This document shows, piece by piece, positions 62,616-64,000 of a stretch of 64,000 nucleotides of DNA. The notes beneath the pieces were generated by a model that was not told where the DNA came from, searched no databases, and saw only the letters and a program-made list of their open reading frames with translations. Where the stretch lies: positions 76,716,394 through 76,780,393 of the forward strand of contig OX439035.1 in the NCBI GenBank assembly GCA_949317995.1. Direction: 5' to 3'. Position 1 is the stretch's first letter; every line of letters begins with the position of its first letter. Origin of the DNA: Acholoe squamosa (Eukaryota > Annelida > Polychaeta > Phyllodocida > Polynoidae). A program made the translations under genes and the position numbers.

Positions 62616-64000
62616 GAGAAGCTGTACCTTGGGGGTTTCCCTGTAAAATGTCATGCACTGGCTTTGTAAATATTGTCAAGACAGCCCGGAACTGCCCAAG
62701 AACCATTCACACTCTCTGAGCTGTTATGGTATTTATATAATGATACAAACCAGGAAGCTGACACTACAAAGGTTAAGATTTCCTAACTAATAACGCGAAT
62801 GGAGACCGGGAGGGCATTTCTCAACGGTACTAATCAACATAATTGACAAATGTCCTCCTGTAGTCTGGATCCTAATTTATGAAGCCAAGTAACGTTACTC
62901 TTAACATCTATTTTTGGGTAATGTTGAGGGTGCAAGGCTTAGAATCATTATATGGAAATCAGTGTTGAAAATGTGCCTTTCTAGAGCAGTGGAATTAGTA
63001 TCGCACATTCTGGGTCTTCCAATCCCTCAAGACTGTTACCAGATTACATAGGATTATACTTCTTTTTTTTACATGACCTAGAACGATATCAGATTTTGTT
63101 TAGCTGGTGAGTATCGCTTCTCTGTGATTACTATTGTTGAGCATATAACACGATGTACATACTCATATATCTTCAAAATGTAGGCATACATGGTAGCAAG
63201 TGGAAAGGTATGAATTGGGATTTCCAACTGCTTATTTGAAATAGGATAAGCTTTCCTGAATCTGTATAGGATATAATGTAGTCGACTATGTTATGTCCAT
63301 TTACCATAGATATGAAGGATATAGTTATTAGTCAGTGATCATATTCATATAATTCTTACATCATCGAAGTATTTAAACCTAGAAGGAAAGAAGTCTTTCA
63401 TAACACAAATAATTGGTGCAAAATGCAAAACCTTCCCCGGTTCCACGTCTTTTATGTTTGTTTTTTTCCCCTGAGTGCTCCATCATAATAATTCCCAGTT
63501 GCATGTTTATTTAGTTTTATGTTCACATAATTATTTCACCACTGTAATGTGTTTGCGTTGTTGTTTATTTAAAGCGACCATTATTCAGTTGAATGACCCT
63601 AAGGGGACCTTGCAGGAATTTACATAACCACGATCTATTTATTTGTGTCCAATACCTGGGTGTTTCAGGGATGCGATAGTCGAGACACCATGGGATTTTT
63701 TTTTTTTTTTTTTTTTTGGGGGGGGGGTGCTTAGATCATCTAGAGGCCGACAGCTGAAGGCCATGGCATAATCAGTCGAAGTCTCGAGGTTCTGATGCAA
63801 TGGCGGAATTTGATGATAGGAATAGTTTTCGTTTTTCTAATGTTACATTTATCACAAACGTCATGCACAGCGAAAACGAATCTCCTAAAGCTCTTTTTCT
63901 TTCTTATCATCACTCTCGAAGAAAAAGGAATATACATATTATGTGCATCATGTCTGTAAAACTGCAAAGTTATGTCCTACCTTGCAAAACATAGTATTAT
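62616..64000. other. Downstream of the LRRC74-like stop
   Basis: The first part should be 3' UTR, but no AATAAA was seen. A T run then a G run at 63691-63728 is a homopolymer tract. The ORFs near 63740-63994 have no splice or family support. Confidence 0.45.

Overview
This is eukaryotic nuclear DNA, most likely from a marine invertebrate animal. It has many short exons with GT/AG introns, an animal-type LRRC74-family gene, a MULE-transposase-derived gene, and a dense load of MITEs, minisatellites and LINE/LTR debris. A deuterostome such as an echinoderm, hemichordate or cephalochordate seems plausible, but the sequence alone does not fix the phylum. I see no bacterial, organellar or viral genome organisation.

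Three protein genes can be rebuilt exon by exon with continuous reading frames. (1) 6181-17973, plus strand: 20 exons, about 1041 aa. The order is an OTU cysteine protease (deubiquitinase-like), a C2-H2-type zinc cluster, a MULE DDE transposase core and a SWIM zinc finger followed by a second SWIM-like motif. (2) 28809-18714, minus strand, convergent with gene 1: 13 exons, about 617 aa, of no family I recognise. Its middle is a fivefold tandem duplication of one 144-bp exon inside a ~760-bp genomic repeat, plus an older diverged copy. (3) 48688-62615, plus strand: 14 exons, about 562 aa. It is an LRRC74A/B-type leucine-rich repeat protein with two canonical EF hands. Additional coding 5' exons at 42346-43841 and 44518-44634 probably give longer or alternative N-termini.

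The rest is intron and intergenic DNA rich in repeats. 1-6180 holds a 31-bp minisatellite, several dispersed repeat families and a TTAA-flanked MITE. Introns of genes 1 and 2 are filled with copies of a short palindrome, TGCCC-N3-GGGCA, which equals the AP-2 (TFAP2) consensus; in places it is organised as 79-bp tandem units. A 358-bp solo LTR lies in gene 2, and sister copies of the tandem repeat preserve its empty site. 28.8-42.3 kb has no gene I can support. It holds a foldback element with minisatellite arms and a nested pogo-like MITE, a 1.85-kb TIR element full of ACGTA motifs, and a decayed LINE 3' end. 42.3-62.6 kb is the LRRC74-like locus, with several hairpin MITEs in its introns.

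The most interesting items are the OTU-MULE-SWIM fusion with both catalytic sets intact, the tandem-exon gene in which only the last copy carries the base that avoids a splice-created stop codon, and the large intronic load of AP-2-like palindromes.
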